NCBI RefSeq assembly: GCF_002262885.1
Contig: NZ_NKYF01000028.1
Coordinates: 1 to 64,000 of the forward strand
From: Pseudonocardia sp. MH-G8
Lineage (GTDB): Bacteria; Actinomycetota; Actinomycetes; Mycobacteriales; Pseudonocardiaceae
Direction: 5' to 3'
DNA: 64,000 nt
The position numbers and the translations under genes are program-made. The notes under the pieces are model-generated. The model saw nothing but the letters and a program-made list of their open reading frames with translations, was not told the origin of the DNA and searched no databases. Of the stretch, positions 25,796 to 33,634 are shown one piece after another. How positions within the stretch are numbered: the stretch's first letter is position 1; each line of letters starts with the position of its first letter.

Positions 25796-27751
25796 TCAGT
25801 GGAGCGGCTGCGTGAGGTCGTACACCGTGCGACCGCCGACCATGGTCGGGGCGAAGTGCTCCTGCACCCAGGTTGCGATCCCCGAGTTGCGCCCCGGCCC
25901 GGCCTGCGACCCGTCGGGGTCCCGCGGCCCCTCCGTCGACGGCCCTCCGGGGCCTCTCCCGCCGTCGACGAACCAGCGCACCTCACCGGCGGCAACCATC
26001 GCCTGGAACTCCTGCAGTGTCGGGGCCGGGTCGCCGCCGGAGAAGCCGCCGACGCCCATGACCGTGGTGTCGCTGGCCAGTGCCAGGGACGCGCTGCTCT
26101 GCGCGCCGGTCGTGGCGGCCGACCAGGTCGTTCCCGCCGACCTGAGCAGCGCCACGAGCTCCGCGTCGACGGTGCCGGGGTTCCCGCCGCCGCCCGGGCG
26201 GGGCGCGTTCCCCGGGCGCTGCCCGGCGTCGGGTCCGGCCTGCCCGCCGTCCGGCCCTGCCGGGCCGCCCGTCCCCGAGCGTGCCTGGCCCCCGCCCGGC
26301 ATCCCGCCCTGGCCGCCGTCCGCCGCGGCCTGCAGCGCGTACGCCGTCGGGGCGGCCAGCGTCGTCAGCACCAGCGCGAGGGCGACGACGTCGGCCCCGC
26401 GGCGCCGGATCCCGGCCAGGAGCGCGAAGGCCACGACGGCCGCCACCGCGACGACGGCCCAGCGCAGCCACGGCAGGAACTCCGGCGTCCGCCCGAGCAC
26501 CACCCACGCCCACACCGCCGTGCCCGCCGTGACCACGGTCAGCGCAGCGCGGCCGGCCCACGTCGCCCGCCGCCGCCACAACAGCGTGCCGCCGATGCCG
26601 ACGAGCGCCGCGATCCCGGGTGCGAGCGCGACCGTGTAGTACGAGTGGAAGATCCCCTCGGCGAGGCTGAACACGAGCGCCGTCACCACCGTCCAGCCGC
26701 CCCACAGCACCAGCGATGCCCGGACGGCGTCGGTGCGCGGTGCCCGGCGGGTCAGCCAGAGCCCCACCAGGAGCAGCGCTAGCGCGGCCGGCAGCAGCCA
26801 CCCGGCCATCGCGCCGATCTGGGAGTCGAACATCCGCAGGATGCCGGGCTCGCTGCCGAAGCCGGCGCCCATCTGCTGGACCTGCCCGTTCGGGCCCATC
26901 AGGAACCCGCCGCCGCCGGCACCGCCCTCGCGCCCGAAGATCCGTCCCAGCCCGTTGTAGCCCAGCGCCAGCTCCAGGGCACTGTCGGACTCGGAACCGC
27001 CGATGTAAGGGCGGCTCGCGGCCGGCCAGAGCTCGACGACCGCGTACCACCAGCCGCCCGCCACGACGATCGCGACGCCGGCGGCCAGGAGTTGCCGGAC
27101 CCGCCGCCAGACGCCCGCGGGGGCGGCCACCAGGTAGGCCGCCGCGAGCGCGGGCAGCGGCACGAACGCCTGCGCCATCTTCGTCAGGAACGCGAACCCG
27201 ACGAGCGCGCCGGCGAGCAGCAGCCAGCGGGTGGACGCGGTCCCGGTGGCGCGCACGACCGCGTAGGCCGCGCCGACCAGCAGCAGCACGAGCAGCGCGT
27301 CCGGGTTGTTGTAGCGGAACATCTCCACGGCCACCGGGGTCAGGGCCAGCGCGGCCCCGGCCAGCAGCCCGGCCCCCGGCCCGGCCACCCGACGTACCGC
27401 GGCGTGCAGGAGCGCGACCGCCCCGACGCCCATCAGTGCCTGGGGCACGAGCATGCTCCACGCCGAGAGCCCGAACAGCCGCGCCGACAGCGCCATGACC
27501 CACAGCGACGCGGGCGGCTTGTCGACCGTGACGACATTGCCCGCGTCGGTGGACCCGAACAGGAATGCGGTCCAGTTCTGCGTCATGGCCTGCACGGCGC
27601 CGGCGTAGTAGGTGTTGGCCCAGCCGAGGGAGCCCAGGTCCCACAGGTACAGCAGGGCCGTGCCGAGCAGCAGGACCGCCAGCGCGAGCCGGTGGTGGCG
27701 AGGTCGTTCGGTGCGCACCGGCGGGGCCTCGGGGGCGGCGAGGGTGGTCAC
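25796..27751 (-). CDS. GT39 (PMT/ArnT-like) membrane mannosyltransferase
   Basis: The 651-residue product has about 11-12 membrane helices. Near the N terminus is the acceptor/metal loop NTYYAGAVQAMTQNW followed by TVDKPPASLW, and later RYNNPDALL, all typical of GT39/ArnT-like enzymes that use polyprenyl-phosphate sugars. A long Gly/Pro/Gln-rich external linker (about 465-540) leads to a small C-terminal extracellular domain. The GTG start overlaps the GT2-GtrA stop (GTGA), so the polyprenyl-sugar maker and the transferase are paired. A decayed copy of its last codons lies 1.4 kb away. Confidence 0.9.
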   Translation of the reverse strand: MTTLAAPEAPPVRTERPRHHRLALAVLLLGTALLYLWDLGSLGWANTYYAGAVQAMTQNWTAFLFGSTDAGNVVTVDKPPASLWVMALSARLFGLSAWSMLVPQALMGVGAVALLHAAVRRVAGPGAGLLAGAALALTPVAVEMFRYNNPDALLVLLLVGAAYAVVRATGTASTRWLLLAGALVGFAFLTKMAQAFVPLPALAAAYLVAAPAGVWRRVRQLLAAGVAIVVAGGWWYAVVELWPAASRPYIGGSESDSALELALGYNGLGRIFGREGGAGGGGFLMGPNGQVQQMGAGFGSEPGILRMFDSQIGAMAGWLLPAALALLLVGLWLTRRAPRTDAVRASLVLWGGWTVVTALVFSLAEGIFHSYYTVALAPGIAALVGIGGTLLWRRRATWAGRAALTVVTAGTAVWAWVVLGRTPEFLPWLRWAVVAVAAVVAFALLAGIRRRGADVVALALVLTTLAAPTAYALQAAADGGQGGMPGGGQARSGTGGPAGPDGGQAGPDAGQRPGNAPRPGGGGNPGTVDAELVALLRSAGTTWSAATTGAQSSASLALASDTTVMGVGGFSGGDPAPTLQEFQAMVAAGEVRWFVDGGRGPGGPSTEGPRDPDGSQAGPGRNSGIATWVQEHFAPTMVGGRTVYDLTQPLH

Positions 27752-28992
27752 GCGGGGGTCTCCTGACGGGTCGGGGTGGCGGCCGCGGGGCGGCGGAAGA
27801 TCCACGAGCGGAAGGCGACGAAGCGCAGCACCGTGGCGAGCGCGTTGGCGGTGACGAGCACGCCGAGCTCCACGGCGCGTCCGGTGCCCGGTGCCCATGC
27901 CGCGAGCGCGGCCAGCGCCCCGGAGGTGAGGCCGAGCCCGAGTGCGAACACGACGAGGCCCTGGACGTGGTGCAGGACGGCGCGGTGGCCACCCCGGATG
28001 CCGAAGGTCAGCCGGCGGTTCGCGGCGGTGTTCGCGACGGCGGTGACCACCAGCGCCACGAGGTTCGCCCCGAACGGCCCGAACCCGCCGCGCAGCAGGA
28101 CGTAGAGCAGGAGGTAGGCCAGGGTGCTGCACCCGCCCACCAGCGCGAACCGCGCCAGCTCGGCCGGCATCCCGGACGGGACCCCGGGGAGCTGTCCGCG
28201 CCCGTGCGCGCCCCGCAGCTCGCCCAGCGGCAGGCGACCGGTGGCCAGCGCGCGGGCGAGGCGGGCGATGCCCGACAGGTCGGCCACGGCCGTCGCGAGG
28301 ACGTCCACGCGGCTGTCCGGGTCGTCGACCCAGTCGACGGGCACCTCGTGGATGCGCAGCCCGCTGCGCTCGGCCAGCACCAGCAGTTCGGTGTCGAAGA
28401 ACCAGCCGGTGTCCTCCACCAGCGGCAGCAGCTGCTGCGCGACGTCGGCGCGGATCGCCTTGAACCCGCACTGCGCGTCGCTGAACCGCGCGGCGAGCGC
28501 GCCACGCAGCAGGAGGTTGTAGGCCAGCGAGATCAGCTCCCGCTTCGGGCCGCGCACCACCCGGGAGCCGCGGCCCAGCCGCGTGCCGATCGCGAGGTCG
28601 GAGTGGCCCGAGACCAGCGGTGCCACCAGCGGGAGCAGCGCGGCCAGGTCGGTGGACAGGTCCACGTCGCAGTAGGCGAGCACCTGCGCGTCGGAGGCGG
28701 TCCAGGCCGCGTGCAGGGCCCGCCCGCGCCCCTTCTCCGCCAGCCGCAACGCGGTCACGTGGGGCAGCTCGCCTGCCAGCCGGGCCGCGATCACCGGGGT
28801 CTCGTCGGTGCTCGCGTTGTCGGCGATCGTGATCCGGAACGGGTACGGGAACCGCTCGGTGAGGTGCTCGTGCAGCCGGCGCACCGAGCGCTCGAGGGTC
28901 GCCTGCTCGTCGAGGACGGGCACGACGACGTCGAGCACGGGACGCTCCGACCGTCCGGGCTGCGCGGATGCCGGCGCGGTGTCGATGCTCAT
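27748..28992 (-). CDS. GT2 glycosyltransferase fused to GtrA membrane domain
   Basis: The 414-residue product starts with a GT2 domain of the dolichyl-phosphate sugar synthase kind: DVVVPVLDEQATL (about 20-32), ADNASTDET, the DVD metal site in YCDVDLSTD, and SDAQCGFKAI. A GtrA-like domain with four membrane helices (about 285-405) follows. It probably makes polyprenyl-phosphate-linked hexose and flips or presents it to the GT39 enzyme encoded next, with which it overlaps by 4 bases. Confidence 0.92.
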   Translation of the reverse strand: MSIDTAPASAQPGRSERPVLDVVVPVLDEQATLERSVRRLHEHLTERFPYPFRITIADNASTDETPVIAARLAGELPHVTALRLAEKGRGRALHAAWTASDAQVLAYCDVDLSTDLAALLPLVAPLVSGHSDLAIGTRLGRGSRVVRGPKRELISLAYNLLLRGALAARFSDAQCGFKAIRADVAQQLLPLVEDTGWFFDTELLVLAERSGLRIHEVPVDWVDDPDSRVDVLATAVADLSGIARLARALATGRLPLGELRGAHGRGQLPGVPSGMPAELARFALVGGCSTLAYLLLYVLLRGGFGPFGANLVALVVTAVANTAANRRLTFGIRGGHRAVLHHVQGLVVFALGLGLTSGALAALAAWAPGTGRAVELGVLVTANALATVLRFVAFRSWIFRRPAAATPTRQETPA

Positions 28993-29072
28993 GCCCCGAC
29001 GCTCGCCCGGCCCGCTGTCGCCCCGGTGTGGCCCGCCTGTGCCCCCGCTGTGAGCCGGCCGCCCGAGCAGCC

Positions 29073-29138
29073 ATGATCGGTACTTCGGCGCGATAACGGG
29101 CGGAATTCAACCCGCGAACGCGCCGACACGCCGATCAT
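29073..29138. repeat. 66-bp symmetric interrupted palindrome
   Basis: Three nested arm pairs are separated by equal 4-base mismatched blocks: ATGATCGG/CCGATCAT (29073-29080, 29131-29138), TCGGCGCG/CGCGCCGA (29085-29092, 29119-29126) and CGGG/CCCG (29097-29100, 29111-29114), around a 10-base centre CGGAATTCAA. It lies between the histidine kinase stop and the glycosyltransferase start, both minus. There is no T-run. It may be a terminator, a structured RNA, or a protein or replication site. Confidence 0.7.
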
Positions 29139-29162
29139 GAGGCCGGGAGCCCGGCCGGCGGG

Positions 29163-30566
29163 TCAGGCTGCGGGGAGGTGGAGGGTGAACGCGGTGTGGC
29201 CGGGACGGCTGCTGACCTCCACGGTGCCGTGGTGGGCCTCCACGACCGCCCGGACGATCGCCAGGCCCAGGCCGGTGCTTCCGGTGTCGCGGGAGCGGGA
29301 GGTCGAGCCACGGGCGAACCGCTCGAAGACGTGCGGCACCAGGTGCGCGGCGATGCCGGGCCCTGTGTCGAGGACGCTCAGGTGGGCGGCATCCGCGTCG
29401 GCGGCGAGCGCGACCGTCACCTCGGTGCCCGCCGGCGTGTGCGTCCGGGCGTTCGCGAGCAGGTTGGCCAGTACCTGGGCGAGCCGGGAGGTGTCGCCGG
29501 GCACCACCACCGGGTGCTCGGGAGCATCGAGCGTCCAGCGGTGGTCGGGGCCTGCGGCGTGCGCGTCGGCCACGGCGTCGACGACGAGGCGGGTCAGGTC
29601 GACGTCGCCGTGCTCGAGGGGGCGGCCGGCGTCGAGCCGCGCGAGCAGCAGCAGATCCTCCACGAGGGCGGTCATCCGCTCGGCCTGCGAGGTGATGCGG
29701 GTGAGCGAGTACGCCGCGTCCTGCGGCAGCGCGTCGCGTCGCGCGAGCTCGGCGTAGCCGCTGATCGCGGCGAGGGGGGTGCGCAGCTCGTGGCTGGCGT
29801 CGGCGATGAACTGCCGCAGCCGCACCTCGCTGTCGTGCCGCGCTTCCAGCGCCGACCCGACGTTGTCGAGCATGCGGTTCAGGGCGCTGCCGACCTGGCC
29901 CACCTCGGTGCGCGGATCGACGTCGGGCACCCGCTCGACGAGCGACACCTCGCCCCGGTCCAGCGGCAGCGCGCCGACCCGCGCCGCGGTGGCCGCCACC
30001 CGCTCGAGGGGCCGCAGCTCGCGCCGGACGACGACGGCGCCCGCGATGCCCGCCCCGACCAGGGTCACGCCCGCCACGACCAGTTCGATGAGCACGAGCC
30101 CGGACACGATGTCCTGCACGGGGGCTTCCGGCATGCCGCTCACGACGACGTCGCCGACCGGCGTCCGCGTGGCGACGACGCGGTAGTCCCCGAGAGGGCC
30201 CAGGTCCACGCTGCGCGGCGGTTCCCCCACCGGGATCGCGGCGAGCTCGGCGTACTCCTGCACGGGAACATCGCGCACGCTGCCACCGAGCGGGAACACC
30301 GCGGCCGCGAGCACGTCCCCGTCCCGGACCACGGCCGTGAGGCTGTCGGGGGGCCGCGGGCCGCGGTCGTCCCTCAGCACGGTGGGCGACTCGCCCGGCT
30401 CGTCGCGGATGAGGACGCGGGTGGCCGCACGCACGTCGAGGTCGAGCCGGTGGATCAGGAACTGGCGCAGCGCGATCGTGGTGGCCACCGCGACCAGGGC
30501 CGAGGCGATGGCCAGCAGCAGGAGGGTGACCGCCACCAGCCGGGTGCGCAGCGAGTGACCGTTCAC
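29163..30566 (-). CDS. two-component sensor histidine kinase (TrcS/MprB-like)
   Basis: The 467-residue kinase has two membrane helices (about 10-34 and 156-181) around a sensor domain of about 120 residues outside the cell, then HAMP, HisKA with His259 in DASHELRTPLAA, and HATPase motifs (NLLANARTHT, DTGPGIA, GLGLAIV). The GTG start overlaps the response-regulator stop (GTGA at 30563-30566). The layout matches the TrcS/CutS-like kinases of actinobacteria. The signal is unknown. Confidence 0.92.
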   Translation of the reverse strand: MNGHSLRTRLVAVTLLLLAIASALVAVATTIALRQFLIHRLDLDVRAATRVLIRDEPGESPTVLRDDRGPRPPDSLTAVVRDGDVLAAAVFPLGGSVRDVPVQEYAELAAIPVGEPPRSVDLGPLGDYRVVATRTPVGDVVVSGMPEAPVQDIVSGLVLIELVVAGVTLVGAGIAGAVVVRRELRPLERVAATAARVGALPLDRGEVSLVERVPDVDPRTEVGQVGSALNRMLDNVGSALEARHDSEVRLRQFIADASHELRTPLAAISGYAELARRDALPQDAAYSLTRITSQAERMTALVEDLLLLARLDAGRPLEHGDVDLTRLVVDAVADAHAAGPDHRWTLDAPEHPVVVPGDTSRLAQVLANLLANARTHTPAGTEVTVALAADADAAHLSVLDTGPGIAAHLVPHVFERFARGSTSRSRDTGSTGLGLAIVRAVVEAHHGTVEVSSRPGHTAFTLHLPAA

Positions 30567-31303
30567 CCGCCTGCCGCCGGTTTGAGCACGTAGCCCGCCC
30601 CGCGGACGGTGTGGATCATCGGCGACCGTCCGGCGTCGATCTTCTTGCGCAGGTAGGACACGTAGAGCTCGACCACGTTGGACTGGCCGCCGAAGTCGTA
30701 GTTCCACACGCGGTCGAGGATCTGCGCCTTCGACAGCACGCGGCGGGGGTTGCGCATCAGGTAGCGGAGCAGCTCGAACTCGGTGGCGGTGAGCTCCACG
30801 AGGTCGTCGCCGCGGCGGACCTCGTGGCTGTCCTCGTCCAGCACCAGGTCGCCGACTACGAGCTGCGAACCCTGCCGCGCGGCCGTCATCCCGGAGCGGC
30901 GCAGCAACCCGCGCAGCCGCGCGACCAGCTCTTCGAGGCTGAACGGCTTGGTGACGTAGTCGTCGCCGCCCGCCGTGAGGCCGGCGATCCGGTCCTCCAC
31001 GGCATCGCGTGCCGTCAGGAACAGGACCGGCACCTCGGGGGTCTCGGCGCGCAGCCGGCGCAGCACCTCGAGGCCGTCGACGTCGGGAAGCATCACGTCG
31101 AGCACCACGGCGTCGGGGCGGTGCTCGCGGGCGAGACGGACGGCGGTGGTGCCGTCGGCGGCCGTCCGGACGTCCCAGCCCTCGTAGCGCAGTGCCATCG
31201 AGAGCAGCTCGGCGAGCGCGGCCTCGTCGTCGACCACGAGGACGCGGATCGGACTCCCGTCCGCGCGTCGCAGCTCAGGAGCCGTGCCCCGCACCGTTGC
31301 CAT
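30563..31303 (-). CDS. OmpR-family response regulator (TrcR-like)
   Basis: The 246-residue product has a receiver domain with Asp25-Asp26, phospho-acceptor Asp69 in VVLDVMLPD and Lys in VTKPFS, then a winged helix ending IHTVRGAGYVLKP. It overlaps the kinase gene by 4 bases and is the first gene of the pair. An 11-bp direct repeat like a PhoP box lies about 45 bases upstream, consistent with self-control. An N-terminal tail of about 18 residues precedes the receiver; a later start is possible. Confidence 0.93.
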   Translation of the reverse strand: MATVRGTAPELRRADGSPIRVLVVDDEAALAELLSMALRYEGWDVRTAADGTTAVRLAREHRPDAVVLDVMLPDVDGLEVLRRLRAETPEVPVLFLTARDAVEDRIAGLTAGGDDYVTKPFSLEELVARLRGLLRRSGMTAARQGSQLVVGDLVLDEDSHEVRRGDDLVELTATEFELLRYLMRNPRRVLSKAQILDRVWNYDFGGQSNVVELYVSYLRKKIDAGRSPMIHTVRGAGYVLKPAAGG

Positions 31304-31348
31304 GCTAGCCAGCCTCGCCCGCGCGGCTGTGGCCTCGATGGGCGGATC

Positions 31349-31366
31349 CTGTGCGCGAGCTGTGCG
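31349..31366. promoter_or_regulatory. PhoP-like direct repeat upstream of the response regulator
   Basis: CTGTGCG occurs at 31349-31355 and 31360-31366, an 11-bp period with spacer CGAG. On the minus strand it reads CGCACAG-N4-CGCACAG, resembling the mycobacterial PhoP box (TCACAGC-N4-TCACAGC). It lies 46 bases before the response-regulator start and 69 before the divergent DUF2461 gene. Confidence 0.5.
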
Positions 31367-31434
31367 AAGAAAAAAGGGAACCGCGGGGTTCTCGCCGTCG
31401 TCAATGCCGGTATTTCCACCGACAGGAGGACGGC

Positions 31435-32124
31435 ATGACCACGTTCGAGGGCTGGCGAAGCGACGCCACCGCGTTCCTCGCCGAGATCGCGGCCGACAAC
31501 ACCCGCGAGTTCTGGTCCGTGCACGGGCACCGGCACGCGGGGGCGCACGGCCCGATGCGCGCGCTCGCGGCCGAGCTGGAGCCGGAGTTCGGCCCGGTCC
31601 GCGTCCTGCGGCCCTACCGCAACCGCAGGTTCCGGCCTGACGTGCCGCCCTACCGCACCGACGTCGGCGGGGTCGCCCGCAGTCCGGGTGGGTGTGCGCT
31701 CGCCGTCGTGCTGTCGGCCGAGGCCCTGTCGACGACGGCCGGGCACTGGTCGTTCGACGGCGGCCAGCTGCGCTGCTACCGCGCGGCCGTCGACGGGCCG
31801 GCAGGCGACGAGCTGGCGCAGCTCCTCGCCGGGCGCACGATCGATCGCGGCCGCGCGCTGCGCGGCACCCCGCGCGGGTTCCGGGGCGACCACCCGCGCA
31901 TCGGGTTGCTGCGCCACGGCGGGCTGCAGGTGGTGACGTCCTGGCCCCTGGGGGAGGACCGGCCGGCGGGGGAGTGGCTCGCCACCCGCGAGCCGCTCGA
32001 GCGGGTCCGGCGCGCGTGGCGGGCCGCCGCGCCGGTGGTGGCGTGGCTGGACGCGCACGTCGGACCGCCCGAGCCGGTCGCGCCCCGACCGCGCCCGTCG
32101 GTGGTGCCGGAACCGGCCGGCTGA
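31435..32124 (+). CDS. DUF2461 family protein
   Basis: The 229-residue product matches the DUF2461/TIGR02453 family: FLAEIAADNTREFWSVH near the N terminus, the conserved RPYRNRRFRPDVPPYRTDVGG block (about 61-81), and a central DRGRALRGTPRGFRGDHPR block. The ATG at 31435 follows a strong AGGAGG site; upstream ATG codons in frame are not preferred. No biochemical role is known for the family. It is divergent from the two-component pair and convergent with the siderophore-interacting protein. Confidence 0.85.
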   Translation: MTTFEGWRSDATAFLAEIAADNTREFWSVHGHRHAGAHGPMRALAAELEPEFGPVRVLRPYRNRRFRPDVPPYRTDVGGVARSPGGCALAVVLSAEALSTTAGHWSFDGGQLRCYRAAVDGPAGDELAQLLAGRTIDRGRALRGTPRGFRGDHPRIGLLRHGGLQVVTSWPLGEDRPAGEWLATREPLERVRRAWRAAAPVVAWLDAHVGPPEPVAPRPRPSVVPEPAG

Positions 32125-32134
32125 CGGGCCTCGG

Positions 32135-32878
32135 TCAGCGGGCGCGCCAGTACCCCGTGGCGTAGACCCGCCGACGGTCGAGACCGCGCTCGTCGAGCAG
32201 GTGCTTGCGCAGGTCGCGCACACAGGCCGATTCGCCCGAGAGCCACGCCTGCCCGTCGCCCGCCGGGAAGTCCGCGGCCCGCACGGCGGCGGCCAGGGGT
32301 GCGCCCGGCTCGGCGTCGCCGCGGTGCACCCAGTGCAGCTGCGCGGCGCCGGGCAGGTCCTGCTCCTCGCCGGCGTCGGCGACCTCGAGGAACGCGCGCG
32401 CCGGCACCCCCGCGGGCAGCGCCTCGAGCACGGTGGCGACGGCGGGCAGGGCCGTCTCGTCGCCGATGACGACGTGGAAGGCCGTTGCCGGGTCGGGCTC
32501 GTAGCGGCCCCCGGGTTCGGACACGCCCACCCAGGCGCCGGGCTCTGCGTCGCGCGCCCATGCTGCGGCGGGACCGTGGCCCTCGTGCAGCACGAAGTCG
32601 ACGTCGAGCTCGCCCGCGGCCGGGTCGAACCGGCGCACCGTGTACGTGCGGATGGCCGGGCGCGGCTCACCGGCAGGCCACACCGGCCCGCCCGATGCCG
32701 CCCGCGGCACGGCCGGCCGCTCCTGCCCCTCCACGGGGAAGAACATCTTGATCCGCCGGTCGGGACCCTCGCCTGCGAAGCCGGCGAGCTCCTCGCCCGC
32801 GAGCGTCACCCGGATCATCCGCGGGGTGACGCGCGCGCTGCGCCGGACCTGCAGCAGCCGGGGTGCGGTGGTACTCAC
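32135..32878 (-). CDS. siderophore-interacting FAD protein (ViuB-like)
   Basis: The 247-residue product belongs to the siderophore-interacting protein family. It has an FAD-binding block with RTYTVRRF (about 77-84), the GPAAAWARDAEPGAWVGVSEPGG loop, an NAD(P)H domain with VIGDETALPAV and a C-terminal GESACVRDLRKHLLDERGLDRRRVYATGYWRAR type end. It reduces ferric siderophores inside the cell to release Fe(II). No siderophore transporter is adjacent. A GTACGA/TCGTAC inverted repeat lies upstream. It could use electrons with the iron-box-controlled Suc-Fer protein, but that is inference. Confidence 0.9.
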   Translation of the reverse strand: MSTTAPRLLQVRRSARVTPRMIRVTLAGEELAGFAGEGPDRRIKMFFPVEGQERPAVPRAASGGPVWPAGEPRPAIRTYTVRRFDPAAGELDVDFVLHEGHGPAAAWARDAEPGAWVGVSEPGGRYEPDPATAFHVVIGDETALPAVATVLEALPAGVPARAFLEVADAGEEQDLPGAAQLHWVHRGDAEPGAPLAAAVRAADFPAGDGQAWLSGESACVRDLRKHLLDERGLDRRRVYATGYWRAR

Positions 32879-32933
32879 AGCCGGAGATTGTGCCGTGCGG
32901 CGCGGGGGCCGCTTCGCGGCGGCGGCATCCGTT

Positions 32934-32954
32934 GTACGAGCGGGCCGTTCGTAC
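32934..32954. promoter_or_regulatory. inverted repeat upstream of the siderophore-interacting gene
   Basis: GTACGA (32934-32939) and TCGTAC (32949-32954) form an inverted repeat with a 9-base spacer, 55 bases before the siderophore-interacting protein start. It does not match the iron-box consensus. It may be an operator for an unknown regulator. Confidence 0.3.
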
Positions 32955-32968
32955 GAGTGCTTCGGGTG

Positions 32969-33562
32969 CTACGCGCGCTTCGCCGCGTCCGCCAGGCCCG
33001 TCCAGACCAGGTCCATCAGGTAGTCGGTGGCCTGCTCGCTGCTGACGTCGGCGCGGGCGCGCCACAGCGCGAGCCGCTCGCAGGCGCCGACGATGATCTG
33101 CGCCCACCCCGTGAGGCGCTGGGCGTCGGCGTCGGGGGCCTGCGCGGACAGCAGCGCGGCGATGAAGTCGGTCTGTTGCGCGCGGATCTCCTCGATGGCG
33201 TCGCCCGCGACAGCGGCTTCCGAGTAGAGGAGGGTCCAGGCAGGTGCCTGGCGCTGCAGGTACTCGAAGAACGCGAGGGTGCCGCGGCGCAGCATGTCCT
33301 CCGGCGTGGACGCCGATGCCGCGGCAGCGGAGGTGGCCTCCAGCAGTTCGGCGCGCGCCCGCGCGATGCAGGCCAGCAGCAGGCCGTGCTTGGATCCGAA
33401 GTGGGTGTAGAGCACCGGCTTGGTGACGCCGACGCGCTCGGCCACCTGGTCCATCGAGGCGTTCTGGTACCCACGTTCCCCGAACACGGCCACGGCCGCG
33501 TCCAGGATCTGGCGCTCGCGTTCGGCACGGCCGACGCGGCGGCGGGGCGTTCGGGTCTCCAC
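32969..33562 (-). CDS. TetR-family repressor
   Basis: The 197-residue regulator has an N-terminal TetR HTH (ILDAAVAVFGERGYQNASMDQVAERVGVTKPVLYTHFGSK region, about residues 19-58) and a C-terminal ligand domain that is not strongly conserved. It is divergent from the flavin monooxygenase gene, and the 72-bp gap holds three copies of GGTAAC with a 14-bp period, its probable operator. It likely represses the monooxygenase and itself until a ketone or similar substrate binds. Confidence 0.9.
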   Translation of the reverse strand: METRTPRRRVGRAERERQILDAAVAVFGERGYQNASMDQVAERVGVTKPVLYTHFGSKHGLLLACIARARAELLEATSAAAASASTPEDMLRRGTLAFFEYLQRQAPAWTLLYSEAAVAGDAIEEIRAQQTDFIAALLSAQAPDADAQRLTGWAQIIVGACERLALWRARADVSSEQATDYLMDLVWTGLADAAKRA

Positions 33563-33579
33563 GGCGTGACCCTACCGGA

Positions 33580-33614
33580 GGTAACTTACTCGTGGTAACT
33601 TACCAGCGGTAACC
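33580..33614. promoter_or_regulatory. TetR operator: three GGTAAC repeats at 14-bp spacing
   Basis: GGTAACTTACT (33580-33590), the perfect palindrome GGTAACTTACC (33594-33604) and GGTAACC (33608-33614) begin exactly 14 bp apart. They fill the gap between the divergent TetR and monooxygenase genes and should cover both promoters. Confidence 0.7.
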
Positions 33615-33634
33615 CCCGGTCGAGGAGGACCCAG

